64,000 nt of DNA from Mermis nigrescens (Eukaryota > Nematoda > Enoplea > Mermithida > Mermithidae), in the NCBI GenBank assembly GCA_036768485.1, contig JAVLUZ010000340.1, positions 2,973,886 to 3,037,885 of the forward strand, in the 5' to 3' direction. Below the pieces are notes generated by a model, which searched no databases, was not told the DNA's origin, and saw nothing but the letters and a program-made list of their open reading frames with translations. Below, one piece after another: positions 11,084-21,425 of the stretch (its first letter is position 1; each line of letters opens with the position of its first letter). Position numbers and translations under genes: made by a program.

Positions 11084-12535
11084 GTAAGCAAGCAAACATG
11101 CATTTAACATCTCAAAATTTTGGGTGGAGTTCCCCGGCAATTTTCAAGGGGGAATGAATAACCTCCGTTTTTTCGACCGAAAACGGCCAAAAACAGAAAA
11201 ATTGCCAGAAAACGCAGTTTCCCCCCGAAAATCGGGGTTCACAAATTATCTAGCTTTGGGGGGTGGGGACGACCAACTTTGGGTGGAATGGAGGACCCCT
11301 TATCCCTTCTGTTACATTTATACAAGCAACCCAGGTATTTTGCACTCTATAATCGGCTTGGAAAGCCACAATATTGCATCTTAGTCCTTAGAGTAACATA
11401 TATTTGAGGAAAGGGACTGTAGAAAAATTTTTATCGTGAAGAGAGTTAGGTACTCCCTTAAATTTCAAAGAATATATCAAACACATCATGTTATTTTAAG
11501 AAGATTCTTTTCTTAAAAATGCACAGATTTTCAGCGCTTCGTGCCATTATGGGAGTCAAAAGCCGTTTCAGCAAATTAAGAAAATACCTGTTGGGAACAG
11601 GTGCCACTGAAAATTAGTAAAGTCTGCCTACGGCGAACGGAATGATCGCGCAGAAAAATAAATGAACGGGAAAATTTTTTTAAAAACACCAAGTTAAACC
11701 ATCCTATTTGCTTTTTGCCGGTAAGGAAACTGTTATTATTTTGTTTCTCAGAGTGGAGCTGAAGAAGCGCTACCGACTGCAGTTTTTTCTAATGCTAATA
11801 GTAATAATTTGACCGAGGAATTAATTGATCTCAATGACTTTGTTTTGCTATTCTTCATAAAACATGAATTCGCGTTAATTCTCAATATAAAAAGTCGAAA
11901 TTTTTTGAAACAAAAATAAAAAGGCTGTCGTGCTTATTCAAGTGCTTCTGGCTAGATCTACATATTAACTTTTTCTTCAGTATGCCTCAAAATTGAGTTA
12001 AGATGATATAAATGTAAGGACTTGCTGGCATCTTCATGCATTCAAAGAAGCATATGGATCCTGCTGTGTTAGAACTCAGAATTTGCTTCACCACTATGGA
12101 TTATAATTGACATTACAAGAAATTTTTCAAAATCCTTAAGATGGATATGATAAATATATGTATTTAACTGGAAATTTGAGTAGGACTTATTGTGTCCTCT
12201 CCTGTGATAATTAGAGAAAAAATTATTCGATGTTGTTTTTCATATTAGTTTACTTAGTACTCGTAATTTAGTCTCACTTACGTCATTCTCGCTGTGTACG
12301 ATTAGTGAGGTCAATAGCGAAACGTCCATTGAGGATCTTCAAAGCTTTTACTTACATATCTGAATTGTTGCTCAAGACTAAGTACGAAAATTTTTATTAA
12401 AATCTTCCATCGGCTTATTATCTCGCATAATTGAAGTACAGCCCTGTTTATTTATTTACTTTAGCATTATTTACTTTTTGTTATTTTTAGACAATAACGG
12501 ATTCGCTTACGAAAGTTGTGAGCTTTTGTTTTTAG

Positions 12536-12617
12536 AACTACGAACCGTTTTATACTTCCATGGAACACCATACCGACTGGGTCAATGATATCGTTTTGTG
12601 TCGTGGAAATCATTACT
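12536..12617 (+). CDS. WDR48: WDR48 exon: SMEHHTDWVND segment
   Basis: An 82-bp exon follows a pyrimidine-rich TTTGTTTTTAG acceptor and ends at GTAAGT. It encodes NYEPFYTSMEHHTDWVNDIV and then a short C-R-G-N-H-Y tail, leaving one base for the next exon (phase 1). The HHTDWVNDIVL signature is nearly invariant in animal WDR48. The intron before it (about 1.45 kb) has no clear features beyond A+T-rich sequence. Confidence 0.92.
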
Positions 12618-13222
12618 GTAAGTATTTTTCTCACTTTTGCGAATCAGAGCTATCTTGCAGTTGCTTATATATGTGACTTGAATTATCGTCCTTATCAGTG
12701 AATGCATAAGGGTTGTTTGCGTCTATGTGTTTGTTTTTTCCCAGTGCATCAAAATTTTGAGATTTTTTCCATGTTATGTAAAATTAATGCAAATTATGCG
12801 TCTCTTGCGTAAATAACGAAACACGAAAGAAAAGATGATAGATTATTTTCACATATTATTTTCTTGATTTTAATCTTTTAAAATTCTTTGTCGTCTGAAA
12901 AATACTCTACCTACGTAGCTTGCATATTTAACACCGTAAAAAAGCTTGAAATTTAATGTCAGCCTTTTGAGCCTGATATGTTGGTGTTTGAATCATTTAA
13001 AGCGGTTGTTAAACGGTTCTTTTGCGATTATTACGATTTTTGTCGTTTCGTGCTAGCACACCTAGCTTTTGAAAAATGTTAGCATTTATAAATCGTGGGT
13101 AAATAAAAAACTTTTCAAATGTATATTAAAAAGCATTTAGACTTTTAAAAGTTTTAAAATGTTGCATTTTAATTGTGGCATATGTTTGAAGTTTGCATTG
13201 CTAGTACAGAGAAGTTTATAGG

Positions 13223-13980
13223 CACGGTTTTTTTGTATTCGGCAAAGATTTTTCCCGATGTACAAAGACTTTTCGGGACCGTCTTTGTACATGTACAAAG
13301 ATTTTTGGGAAGACAAAAATTGCAAAAAAGGTCTATAATTCGAAAAAATTTCGGCGCTTCGCGCCGAAATGAGTAATTGTGTGTTCTATATATCTTTATA
13401 ATGGCAGAAATTGCATTTCAAAAGTAAAAATGTCAAATTTTTCGGCGCTTCGCGCCGTTTTAAGACGATTCTTAGTGATTTTTGCTCTTAGAGACCCAGA
13501 AATTAGCTAAAACACACTACGAAAAGTCGAAGAACTCTGTTTTTACGATACTAAAATCGCTGCTGTACCATATTATAGTACCCAAAAATTTTGTGTGTAC
13601 AAAATGTACAAAGATTTTTAGGAAGACAAAAACTGTAAAAAGGTGTAAAATTCCCAAAATTTTCGGCGCTTCGCGCCGAACTGATAAATTATTTGTCCTA
13701 TATATCTTTAAAATGGCAGAATTTGCATTTAGAATGGAAAAATGTCAATATTTTCGGCGCTTCGCGCCGTTTTCAGATAATTTTTAGTAATTTTTGGCGT
13801 CATAAACCCAGAAATTAGCTAAAATACACTACCTAAGATCGAAAACCTTGTTTTACCACACTAAAATCGCTACTGTACTATATTATAGTACACAAAAATT
13901 TGCATGTGCAAAATGTACAAAGACTTTTGGGGACCATCTTTGTACATGTACAAACGGACCTTGTACAAAAAAAAACACTG
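13223..13980 (+). mobile_element. Family-D MITE (GTACAAAG), long copy in a WDR48 intron
   Basis: The copy begins CACGGTTTTTTTGTA and ends TACAAAAAAAAACACTG. Flanking TTTATAGG and TTTGTAGC match at 6 of 8 bases. Subterminal GTACAAAG/CTTTGTAC palindromes occur at both ends. Four GGCGCTTCGCGCC palindromes (about 13352, 13443, 13664, 13757) lie inside. At 758 bp it appears to be an internally duplicated version of the roughly 400-450-bp copies. Confidence 0.75.
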
Positions 13981-15551
13981 TTTGTAGCAATGATTTAAGA
14001 ATTTTTTTACATGAAAACATTTTTCGAAATATGCAATACGAAATTTTTTTAAGTATACAATCTATACAAAAATTGTTGAAAACACAAATTTCCACTCAAC
14101 TAAATGCGCTAACGCAAAATCAAAATCAGATTTGAAATTAATCTTAAAACAGTTTAGGAGCGAATTATTTGCAGTATTTCACTGCTCACACATGGGCATA
14201 GGAGGGAGAGGGAGGTATTATCCCTAACTAAGGTTTTGGAAAACCAGATACTGTCAGGTAATTGTGATAGAACAAAAGGTGCTGCATGACAATTCTTGAG
14301 CTTACTGCAGGAAAAAGGTTGAAAATTCTATCTGAAAACTGTAAAAATATCAAAATTTTTCTGGCGCATCGCGCTAAATTCATTAACTTTTGTATTTTGG
14401 CTAAAATTCTATGATAAGGAACACGAAACCTATATTACCGCACATAACGTGCCACTGTACTATATTCTAATACCCTCAAATTTACAAGCACAGACAGCAT
14501 TTAAATTGACTTTTGGAGCCATCTTTGTACGGGTTCAAAGAAACCTTGTACAAAAAACAATGAGCATAATGTACTATATGACCGTCCCTGGATTTCACCC
14601 CTCTCTGGCATTCTCTACCTTGCCACTGTATGTTACTTATTAAAATAAAATACGTACACGCAACGCTAATAAGTTAAGAGGAAGATTTCATAAAAATAAA
14701 TAGGAAATCAGTTCAACATGTATCATTTTGGCTGCCAGATTTGCATAGTAACATAGATATGTGCATAAGGGAAGGCCATGCATAATGCTTTTCGTCAGTT
14801 TTAATGTGCAAACACCCGAATCTCAAAAAACTTGAAATAATGGAAAAATTTATAGTCTTATAGTCCGATTTGAATAAGCGCAAAAATCTAATTTAGAATC
14901 GACTAATACATATGTATTATCTCGGATGCAAGATAGTTCTTTATCAGTGTTATCACTTTTTGAAATCCTTTTTAAAAATTTTGCATTGAATTTTTTTTTC
15001 AATTATTTTCTCACTTCTACTTGTTTTATATATGTCGATTATTATGATTGATATTATTATATTATTATTATTATTATTACTGTTCTGAAGTGCCTTGTTT
15101 GGGCCTAAAACGATGTACATGCGCGCGCGTACATGTAAGAGGGGGATAGGGGATCTCCCACCCAAAGTTGGTTGTCCTCATATTTTCCTAAGCCAGAACA
15201 TTTTTGACCCCTCCCGATTTTCGGAAAAAATTTGAATTTATTGGCCGTTTTAAGTTGTTTTTTTGGCTGTTTTTGGCCGAAAATGGATATGCGTCGAAAA
15301 CATTATTTTTAGGCGTTTTTGATTATATTCTTTTTTCTTGAACTTAAAAAATTGCTTAAGAATATTAAAAGTTCCAGTGAATTGAAATCGTCAAAAAATA
15401 CTAAATTGCGCGAAGCGTCGAAAATCCCACCTTTTTGAGCCAAAATATCGTTAAAAACGATTAAAACAATATTTTTCTTGTATAGTCCTCTTCTGGATGG
15501 CTCCCTGTTGCAAGTTTTTATTCACTAGATCTATTATTCTGTGTTTTTCAG

Positions 15552-15634
15552 TGATATCGGCATCGAGTGACACTACAGTCAAAGTATGGAATGCGCAGAA
15601 AGGGTTTTGTTTGTCTACTTTACGAATGCACGAG
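15552..15634 (+). CDS. WDR48: WDR48 exon: second WD40 repeat end
   Basis: An 83-bp exon with acceptor GTTTTTCAG and donor GTGATC. With the one base carried from the previous exon it encodes [20 protein letters not shown] and then LSTLRMHE, ending in phase 0. [13 protein letters not shown] is a WDR48 hallmark. The donor is weaker than consensus but the reading continues exactly into the exon at 18177. Confidence 0.92.
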
Positions 15635-15664
15635 GTGATCACTTGATCTTTGTCTTGTCAGACT

Positions 15665-16113
15665 CACGGTTTTTTTTGTATTCGGCGCAGATTTTTCCCG
15701 ATGTACAAAGACTTTTCAGGACCGTCTTTATACATGTACAAAGATTTTTTGGGAAGACAAAAACTGTAAAAAGGTGCAAATTCCCGAAAATTTCAGCGCT
15801 TCGCGCCGAAATGATTAATCGTCTGTCCAATATATATGTATCTTTAAAATGACAGAATTTCCATTAAGAATGGAAAAATTTCAAATTCTTAGACGCTTCG
15901 CGCCGTTTTGAGACAATTTTTGTAATTTTTGGCGTCAGAAAACCAGAAATTAGCTAAATACACTACCAAAAGTCGAAAAACCCTATTTTACCACACCAAA
16001 ATCGCTACTGTACCATACTGTAGTACACAAAAATTTGCATGTGCAAAATGTACAAAGACTTCTGGGGACCATCTTTGTACATGTACAAACGGACCTTGTA
16101 CAAAAAAACACTG
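15665..16113 (+). mobile_element. Family-D MITE with perfect 8-bp target duplication
   Basis: Ends CACGGTTTTTTTTGTA and TACAAAAAAACACTG bound 449 bp. The flanks carry a perfect 8-bp duplication GTCAGACT (15657-15664 and 16114-16121), diagnosing a hAT-type insertion. The left end lies only about 30 bp after the WDR48 splice donor. Inside are GTACAAAG palindromes at both ends and two GC hairpins (15797, 15893). Confidence 0.88.
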
Positions 16114-16252
16114 GTCAGACTTAATTAAACCTGCGGAGAGTTGGTTGACTTCTTCTATACATGTGCTTATATGTGCGTGTACTCAGGGCCGTATTATGTT
16201 GGGGCAGCTGCCCCAGCAGTATAAAATTTAAATTTTCGTATGAATTTTCATA

Positions 16253-16629
16253 ACTGCGGTTTTTGTAATCGGCAAAGATTTTTCCCGATGTACAAGTATT
16301 TTCCGGGACCATCTTTTTACATTTACAAAGATTTTTGGGAAGACAAAAACTGTAAAAAGGTATAAAATTCCCAGGAATTTTCGGCGCTTCGCGCCGGAAT
16401 GAGTAATTGTCTGTTCTATATATCTTTATAATGGCAGAATTTGCATTTAAAATAGAAAATATCAAATTTTTTGGCGCTTCGCGCCGTTTTGAGACATTTT
16501 TTTGTAATTTTTGGCGTCAGAAACGCAGAAATTAGCTAAAATAGACAGAAATTTGCATGTACAAAATAACAAAGATTTTTGGGGACCATCTTTGTGCATG
16601 TACAAAGAGACCTTGTACAAAAAACACTG
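16253..16629 (+). mobile_element. Family-D MITE in a WDR48 intron
   Basis: The left end reads CTGCGGTTTTTGTAATCGG and the right end CTTGTACAAAAAACACTG. Body features match the other family-D copies, including GGCGCTTCGCGCC palindromes near 16383 and 16472. The target duplication is not clear. Confidence 0.7.
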
Positions 16630-17601
16630 CTCATATATAACAATGTCTCCATTACGATCGTAGATATTACTAAGTATGCAGGTATCGGTGTTGTGAAGTA
16701 GTATGTGCAACAGACATCTTCTTTCAATGAACCATTTTAAAATTAATTGCAGCAATAAGATATACTTGAATGTGCGATATCACTTAAACGTCGCTGAGGC
16801 ATGTAATGTTGACTTGTATAATTCGAATTTGCGTGCTTTCGTCCTAACATTTTCTCGATCAGAAAAAGCTCGAAAATGACAGCAATTAGCAATCTTGTGG
16901 TCACATGACGTAGATATTTGTAAAAAATGTCTTAAAATGTACATCCTGGTTCCTCATATATTCTAGTGGGCTTCTCATCGCACTCAGCGATTATTTGTTC
17001 TGTGTTTCGACACATTCCTTCGTTTCATATTGAAAAATGTAATAACTAGGCATTCTGTGCAAGCAATGTCATATGTGTATGTATCACAATTATGCTGGAA
17101 TCCTCCAAATATCTTGAATGGACATCGTGAACATGTTATTGCTGTGAAATAAAGAATAACGAGAAAAATGCTGCGTTGAAGCAGAAAAATTAAATATACG
17201 AGTAGCTGTAAATACGTTTAAATGAATTATATACTCAAGAGAGGTTTGACAGAACGACCAAACTATTTAAAAGTTGAAAAAAATTAAATCAGAGGTGTCG
17301 CAGTAATGAAATGAAGAGAGGGGTTTCAATTTGTGCAAAACAACAAGCGAATATTACTGCGTGAAATTTGAAGGAAGAATGGCACGCAGACATATTTATG
17401 CACTACATATATGTATATGGTAGAGGAGAGAAAATAGAACCAATTGATTTTTAGACATTCAAGCTTATCTGACACATCGCAAAACTGAAATGGTCTTTGC
17501 TTCTTCTCTGCTGTCATTTAGGGTAAGTTTAAATCAAGCTGAAAAAAGAGTCTATAACATATTTCTTAAGGTCTAGGATGACCATTTATTACAAGTAGCG
17601 C

Positions 17602-18000
17602 CACGCTTTTTTGTATTCGGCAAAGATTTTTCTCGATGTACAAAGACCTTTCGGGACCGTCTTTGTACATGTACAAAGATTTTTGGGACGACAAAAACTC
17701 TAAAATTCGGAAAAACGCGCCAAAATGAGTAATTGTGTGTCCTATATATTTTTATAATAGCAGAAATTACATTTCGAAAGGAAAAATGTCAAATTTTTCA
17801 TTCTAAGACGATTCTTAATGATTTTTGCCGTCAGAAACCCTGAAATTAGCTAAAATACACTACCTAGGTCGAACAACTCTGTTTTTACCACACTAAAGTC
17901 GCTAATTTACCATATTAAAATTTGTGTGTACAAAATGTGCAAAGACTTTTGGGGACCATCGTTGTATGTGTACAAACGGACCGTGTACAAAAAAACACTG
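17602..18000 (+). mobile_element. Family-D MITE upstream of a WDR48 exon
   Basis: Ends CACGCTTTTTTGTA and TACAAAAAAACACTG bound 399 bp. The flanking 8-mers AGTAGCGC (17594-17601) and AGCAGCGC (18001-18008) agree at 7 of 8 positions. This copy has lost the internal GC hairpins seen in its relatives. Confidence 0.8.
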
Positions 18001-18176
18001 AGCAGCGCATGCATTTAATGTGTGATGTATACCAATAGTATCTACCTTTTAATTATCTTATCGATTATTCTTTTTCAATCTGCTTAATATCTCAGCTAGT
18101 TCTTATCAGCGAAATAATTATTTTTTCCAGTACTTTCACAAAATACTTGTAGATATATTGGTACTCCTTTTCTCAG

Positions 18177-18306
18177 GATTATGTGAAAGCCTTAGCTTAT
18201 GCAAAAGATAAGGAAGTAGTCGCTTCTGCTGGCTTCGATCGAGCTATATTTTTGTGGGACGTCAATACTTTGACCGCATTGACCGTATCGAACAATACAG
18301 TGACCA
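18177..18306 (+). CDS. WDR48: WDR48 exon: third to fourth WD40 repeat
   Basis: A 130-bp exon with acceptor TTCTCAG and donor GTGAGA. It encodes [20 protein letters not shown] followed by [20 protein letters not shown] and TVT, leaving one base (phase 1). The stretch [12 protein letters not shown], then [16 protein letters not shown], is nearly identical to the vertebrate protein, so orthology is secure. Confidence 0.95.
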
Positions 18307-18638
18307 GTGAGACAGTTTTCATCATCGAATTATTTTACATTAACATCACTGCAATTTGTTCTCAAACAGTTTCCACCAGACATACACATGGGGGTTTGGG
18401 GGTCCTGACCCCAACGAAAAATTTTAGGAAATATGAGGCAAAATTAAAGTCAAAAACGGATGAAACATTAAAATTTTCTTCAACAGTGCCTAACGTAGTT
18501 TTAACGCTATTTTAGCGCTTATACCAGTTTTAAAGTCATTTTGGATCAAAAAAGCTCAAGTTTTGACCCTCCAGACTTGCTGACTTCTCAGATTCGGCCA
18601 TCTTGTGCACCTATGGTTCCCACTCCCGGTATGTTTAG

Positions 18639-18829
18639 CTTCGCCGTTGAGCGGTACGAAACATAGCGTTTATTCGCTGGCCATGAATTCTAGTGGCACA
18701 GTAATAGTATCCGGCTCGACGGAGAAGGTTTTACGGGTTTGGGATCCGAGAACCTGTGAGAAATTGATGAAGTTGAGAGGACACACCGACAATGTGCGTG
18801 CTTTGGTTGTAAATAAGGATGGCACTCAG
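18639..18829 (+). CDS. WDR48: WDR48 exon: fourth to fifth WD40 repeat
   Basis: A 191-bp exon with acceptor GTTTAG and donor GTGAGA. It completes the split threonine codon and encodes [40 protein letters not shown] and [20 protein letters not shown], then GTQ. It ends in phase 0. [15 protein letters not shown] is a diagnostic WDR48 string. The short intron before it holds one mobile-like G+C-poor segment only. Confidence 0.95.
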
Positions 18830-19654
18830 GTGAGAATGCCGCATATATCCATTTGGCAACTTAGTCTAGTATAACTTATTGCTTGGTGTTTAAATTAATT
18901 ATATTATTTTAATTAATTTTAATCATATTAATTTTTTGAATGAGATCCACAAATTTACTTTTTTTTAAATCGAATGATAGTAAAGAAAGTAAAGAATTTT
19001 AGGAAATGTGTAGAAGTAGCTTTATCCTCCTTTTCTTCTCAGCTTTTTTGTCTTAAAATCGTTGCTTGAGTCGTCTTAATGTACATACATTACATTGTAC
19101 CTAATGCACATTACATTGTAATATGCTTGTTTTACTACGAAGTGTCTAAAATGAGCTAAAATAAAACTATTTGATTTCTTTTTGAATTCTATTTTTCATG
19201 ATACTGGCGATTTTTTGTGATCTAAAATGGCCAAGATAGCCTGCAACATCACGTTTTTATAGCATTTTCAGCTCATTTCGACTGAATTATGCCACTTTTA
19301 AGAATAGAAACATAAAATCTCGGCAAACCGGCCAAGAAAATTTGATTTGCTAGAAAATTTTGACACAATTTTGAGCGATTTTAGAGTAAAGTTGACATAA
19401 AATGGGTTATCCGGCGCCAGAAAAATTTTAATACTATTGTTTTTATTTCTAAAAATGATGCAATTAATGCTGCACGAGTTCAAAGTCGCCTTTTAGCACC
19501 TGTCCTGTTTGATTCCTCAACGGAGGCAATACCATACTGAACCCTATGTATGTGCATGTATGGACGAATACCTGATTATTGCTGTTTCTTATATATACAA
19601 ATTATCTTAACTTTCCATGCTATACATTATTTTTAGAAATGGCGTTACTTTTAG

Positions 19655-19759
19655 TGTATCTCAGCTGGATCCGATGGCACCATACGATTGTGGAGTTTGG
19701 GAATGCAGCGTTGCATAGGTACGATTTGGTGTCATACAGAAGGCGTTTGGACTTTGCAG
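19655..19759 (+). CDS. WDR48: WDR48 exon: sixth found, WD40 repeat
   Basis: A 105-bp exon with acceptor TTACTTTTAG and donor GTAGGT, phase 0 at both ends. It encodes [20 protein letters not shown], then [15 protein letters not shown], matching the WDR48 blade that reads [18 protein letters not shown] in vertebrates. The following exons (remaining blades and the C-terminal SUMO-like region) were not found downstream. Either they lie beyond the window across a very long intron or the gene is broken by the retroelement at 20.9-25.1 kb. Confidence 0.92.
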
Positions 19760-19805
19760 GTAGGTGCTCGGAGTTCGGACATATAACAGAGGGATGGGGG
19801 ATCCC

Positions 19806-20882
19806 CCACCACGGTTTTTTTGTATTGGCAAAGATTTTCCCGATGTACAAAGAGTTTTTGGGACCGTCTTTGTACATTGCAAAGATTTTTGGGAAAACTA
19901 AAATTGCAAAAAACCTAAAATTCGAAAAATTTTCGGCGCTTCGCTCCTGAAATGAGTAATTGTGTGTTCTATATATCTTTATAATGGCAGAAATTAAATT
20001 TCGGAAGGAAAAATGTCAAATTTTTCGGCGCTACGCGCCGTTTTAAGACGATTCTTAGCACTGTTTTTTTTGTACGAGACAAAGATTATGAGGCTCGTAC
20101 AAAGATTTTCAGAGCCATCTTTGTACAATGTACAAAGACTTTTTGGGGCAAAGTAATAGTAATTTTAACGTTTTTTTGAGTATTTTTTACCAAAATTTGT
20201 GAAGAATTTTCGGCGCTTCGCGCCGAGTATCATAATTACATTCTATTTGGCTCCAAGTGCGGGCATTTAACATTCTAAAATCTATCTGTAAGCATCTTTG
20301 TACAGATTGAAGCATCTTTTACATCTATTTCTACTGTTTTATAAAGATTTTATGCAGAAAAAAGAAGTATTAAATAACTGCGCTGTTTTCTGCCGTTTGT
20401 AGATAAAATTGACTCTTTTATCTTTGCGTTGCATTAAATTCATAAGCAAATTGGTGTCTATTATGAGATTCAGTCAGCTCATTGCTATTGCTTATTATTT
20501 TTAATTGTGTAACACAAGTTATTTTAACTTACTGAGTCGAATTTTATGTGTAATTTCAACCTAAGACTCATAAAAATTTTGGCGTTTTGGGCCGAACTAA
20601 TATAACCAGCTGAATTTAGGACAAAGTTACACCTTTTGCGAAGCGTGCGGGTCACGGATAACAATCTAGTAGTATGTAAAAATGTGTACATTCAATTGCA
20701 TATCTATACGTTATATGTACAAAAAAATTGTCGCTCGTACAAAGACTCTTCCGGAGATCTTTGTACATGTACAAAAAGGCTCGTACAAAAAACAGTGATT
20801 CTTAGTAAGTTTTGCCCTCAGAGACCCGAAATTAGTTGAAATACACTACCAAGGGTCGAACAACTCTGTTTTTACCACGATA
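19806..20882 (+). mobile_element. Family-D MITE interrupted by a nested copy and truncated
   Basis: It starts CACGGTTTTTTTGTATTGG just after the WDR48 exon. It reads through GC hairpins (19934, 20027), is interrupted at 20058 by a second family-D element, and resumes at 20806. It stops at about 20882 in the middle of the family's TTTTACCACACTAAAATCGC segment, where Ty3-like RT sequence begins. The 3' end is missing. Confidence 0.7.
20059..20797 (+). mobile_element. Family-D MITE nested in another, perfect target duplication
   Basis: Inverted ends CACTGTTTTTTTTGTACGAG and CACTGTTTTTTGTACGAGCC bound 739 bp. A perfect 8-bp duplication ATTCTTAG flanks it (20051-20058 and 20798-20805). A single GC palindrome lies near 20213. 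This subfamily differs from its host copy inside, so at least two waves of insertion occurred. Confidence 0.88.
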
Positions 20883-21425
20883 GGCCAATTTACAATACTT
20901 TCAATTTTTTTGGGATCTGCCTGGATACCATCTTTAGAGACAATATGCCCAAGAAATGGCACTTTTTCGCAACCAAATTTACACTTGGAAATTTTCAGTG
21001 TCAAATTAGCTTCACGAATTCGATCAAATATTTTTTGTAAGTGCTGCAAATGTTCTTGAAACGTTTTCGAAAAAACTACAATGTCGTCTAAATATACTAC
21101 ACAGAAATCCCAGTGATATCCAGACAACACGAGGTCCATTAACCTCTGAAAAGTGCTTGGGGCGTTGCAGAGTCCGAAAGGCATAACAGAAAATTCGAAA
21201 AGGCCTTTTCTAGTACCGAAAGCAGTTTTTTCGCGACTATTTTCATCCAATTCCACCTGCCAGTACCCCGAGGCCAAATCTAAGGTGCTAAAAAACCTAG
21301 ATTTTCCTAAACTATCGAGAGTTTCGTCAATGCGGGGCAAAGGGTAGACGTCTTTTTTTGTGATTGCGTTTAAAGCTCGAAAATCAACACAAGGACGAAT
21401 TGTTCCATCTTTTTTGGACCAGCAG
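20883..21425 (-). pseudogene. Ty3-like reverse transcriptase, truncated
   Basis: The - strand frame contains LPRIDETLD, STLDLASGYWQVELDENSRE, FGLCNAPSTFQRLMDLVLSG, the catalytic VVYLDDIVVFS, and FLGHIVSKDGIQADPKKIES. This is the fingers-palm part of a Ty3/Gypsy RT. It is joined to the gag-protease frame at about 21425 by a one-base frame change, and cut at 20883 by abutting MITE sequence. Thumb, RNase H, integrase and the 3' LTR are missing, so it cannot transpose. Confidence 0.9.
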
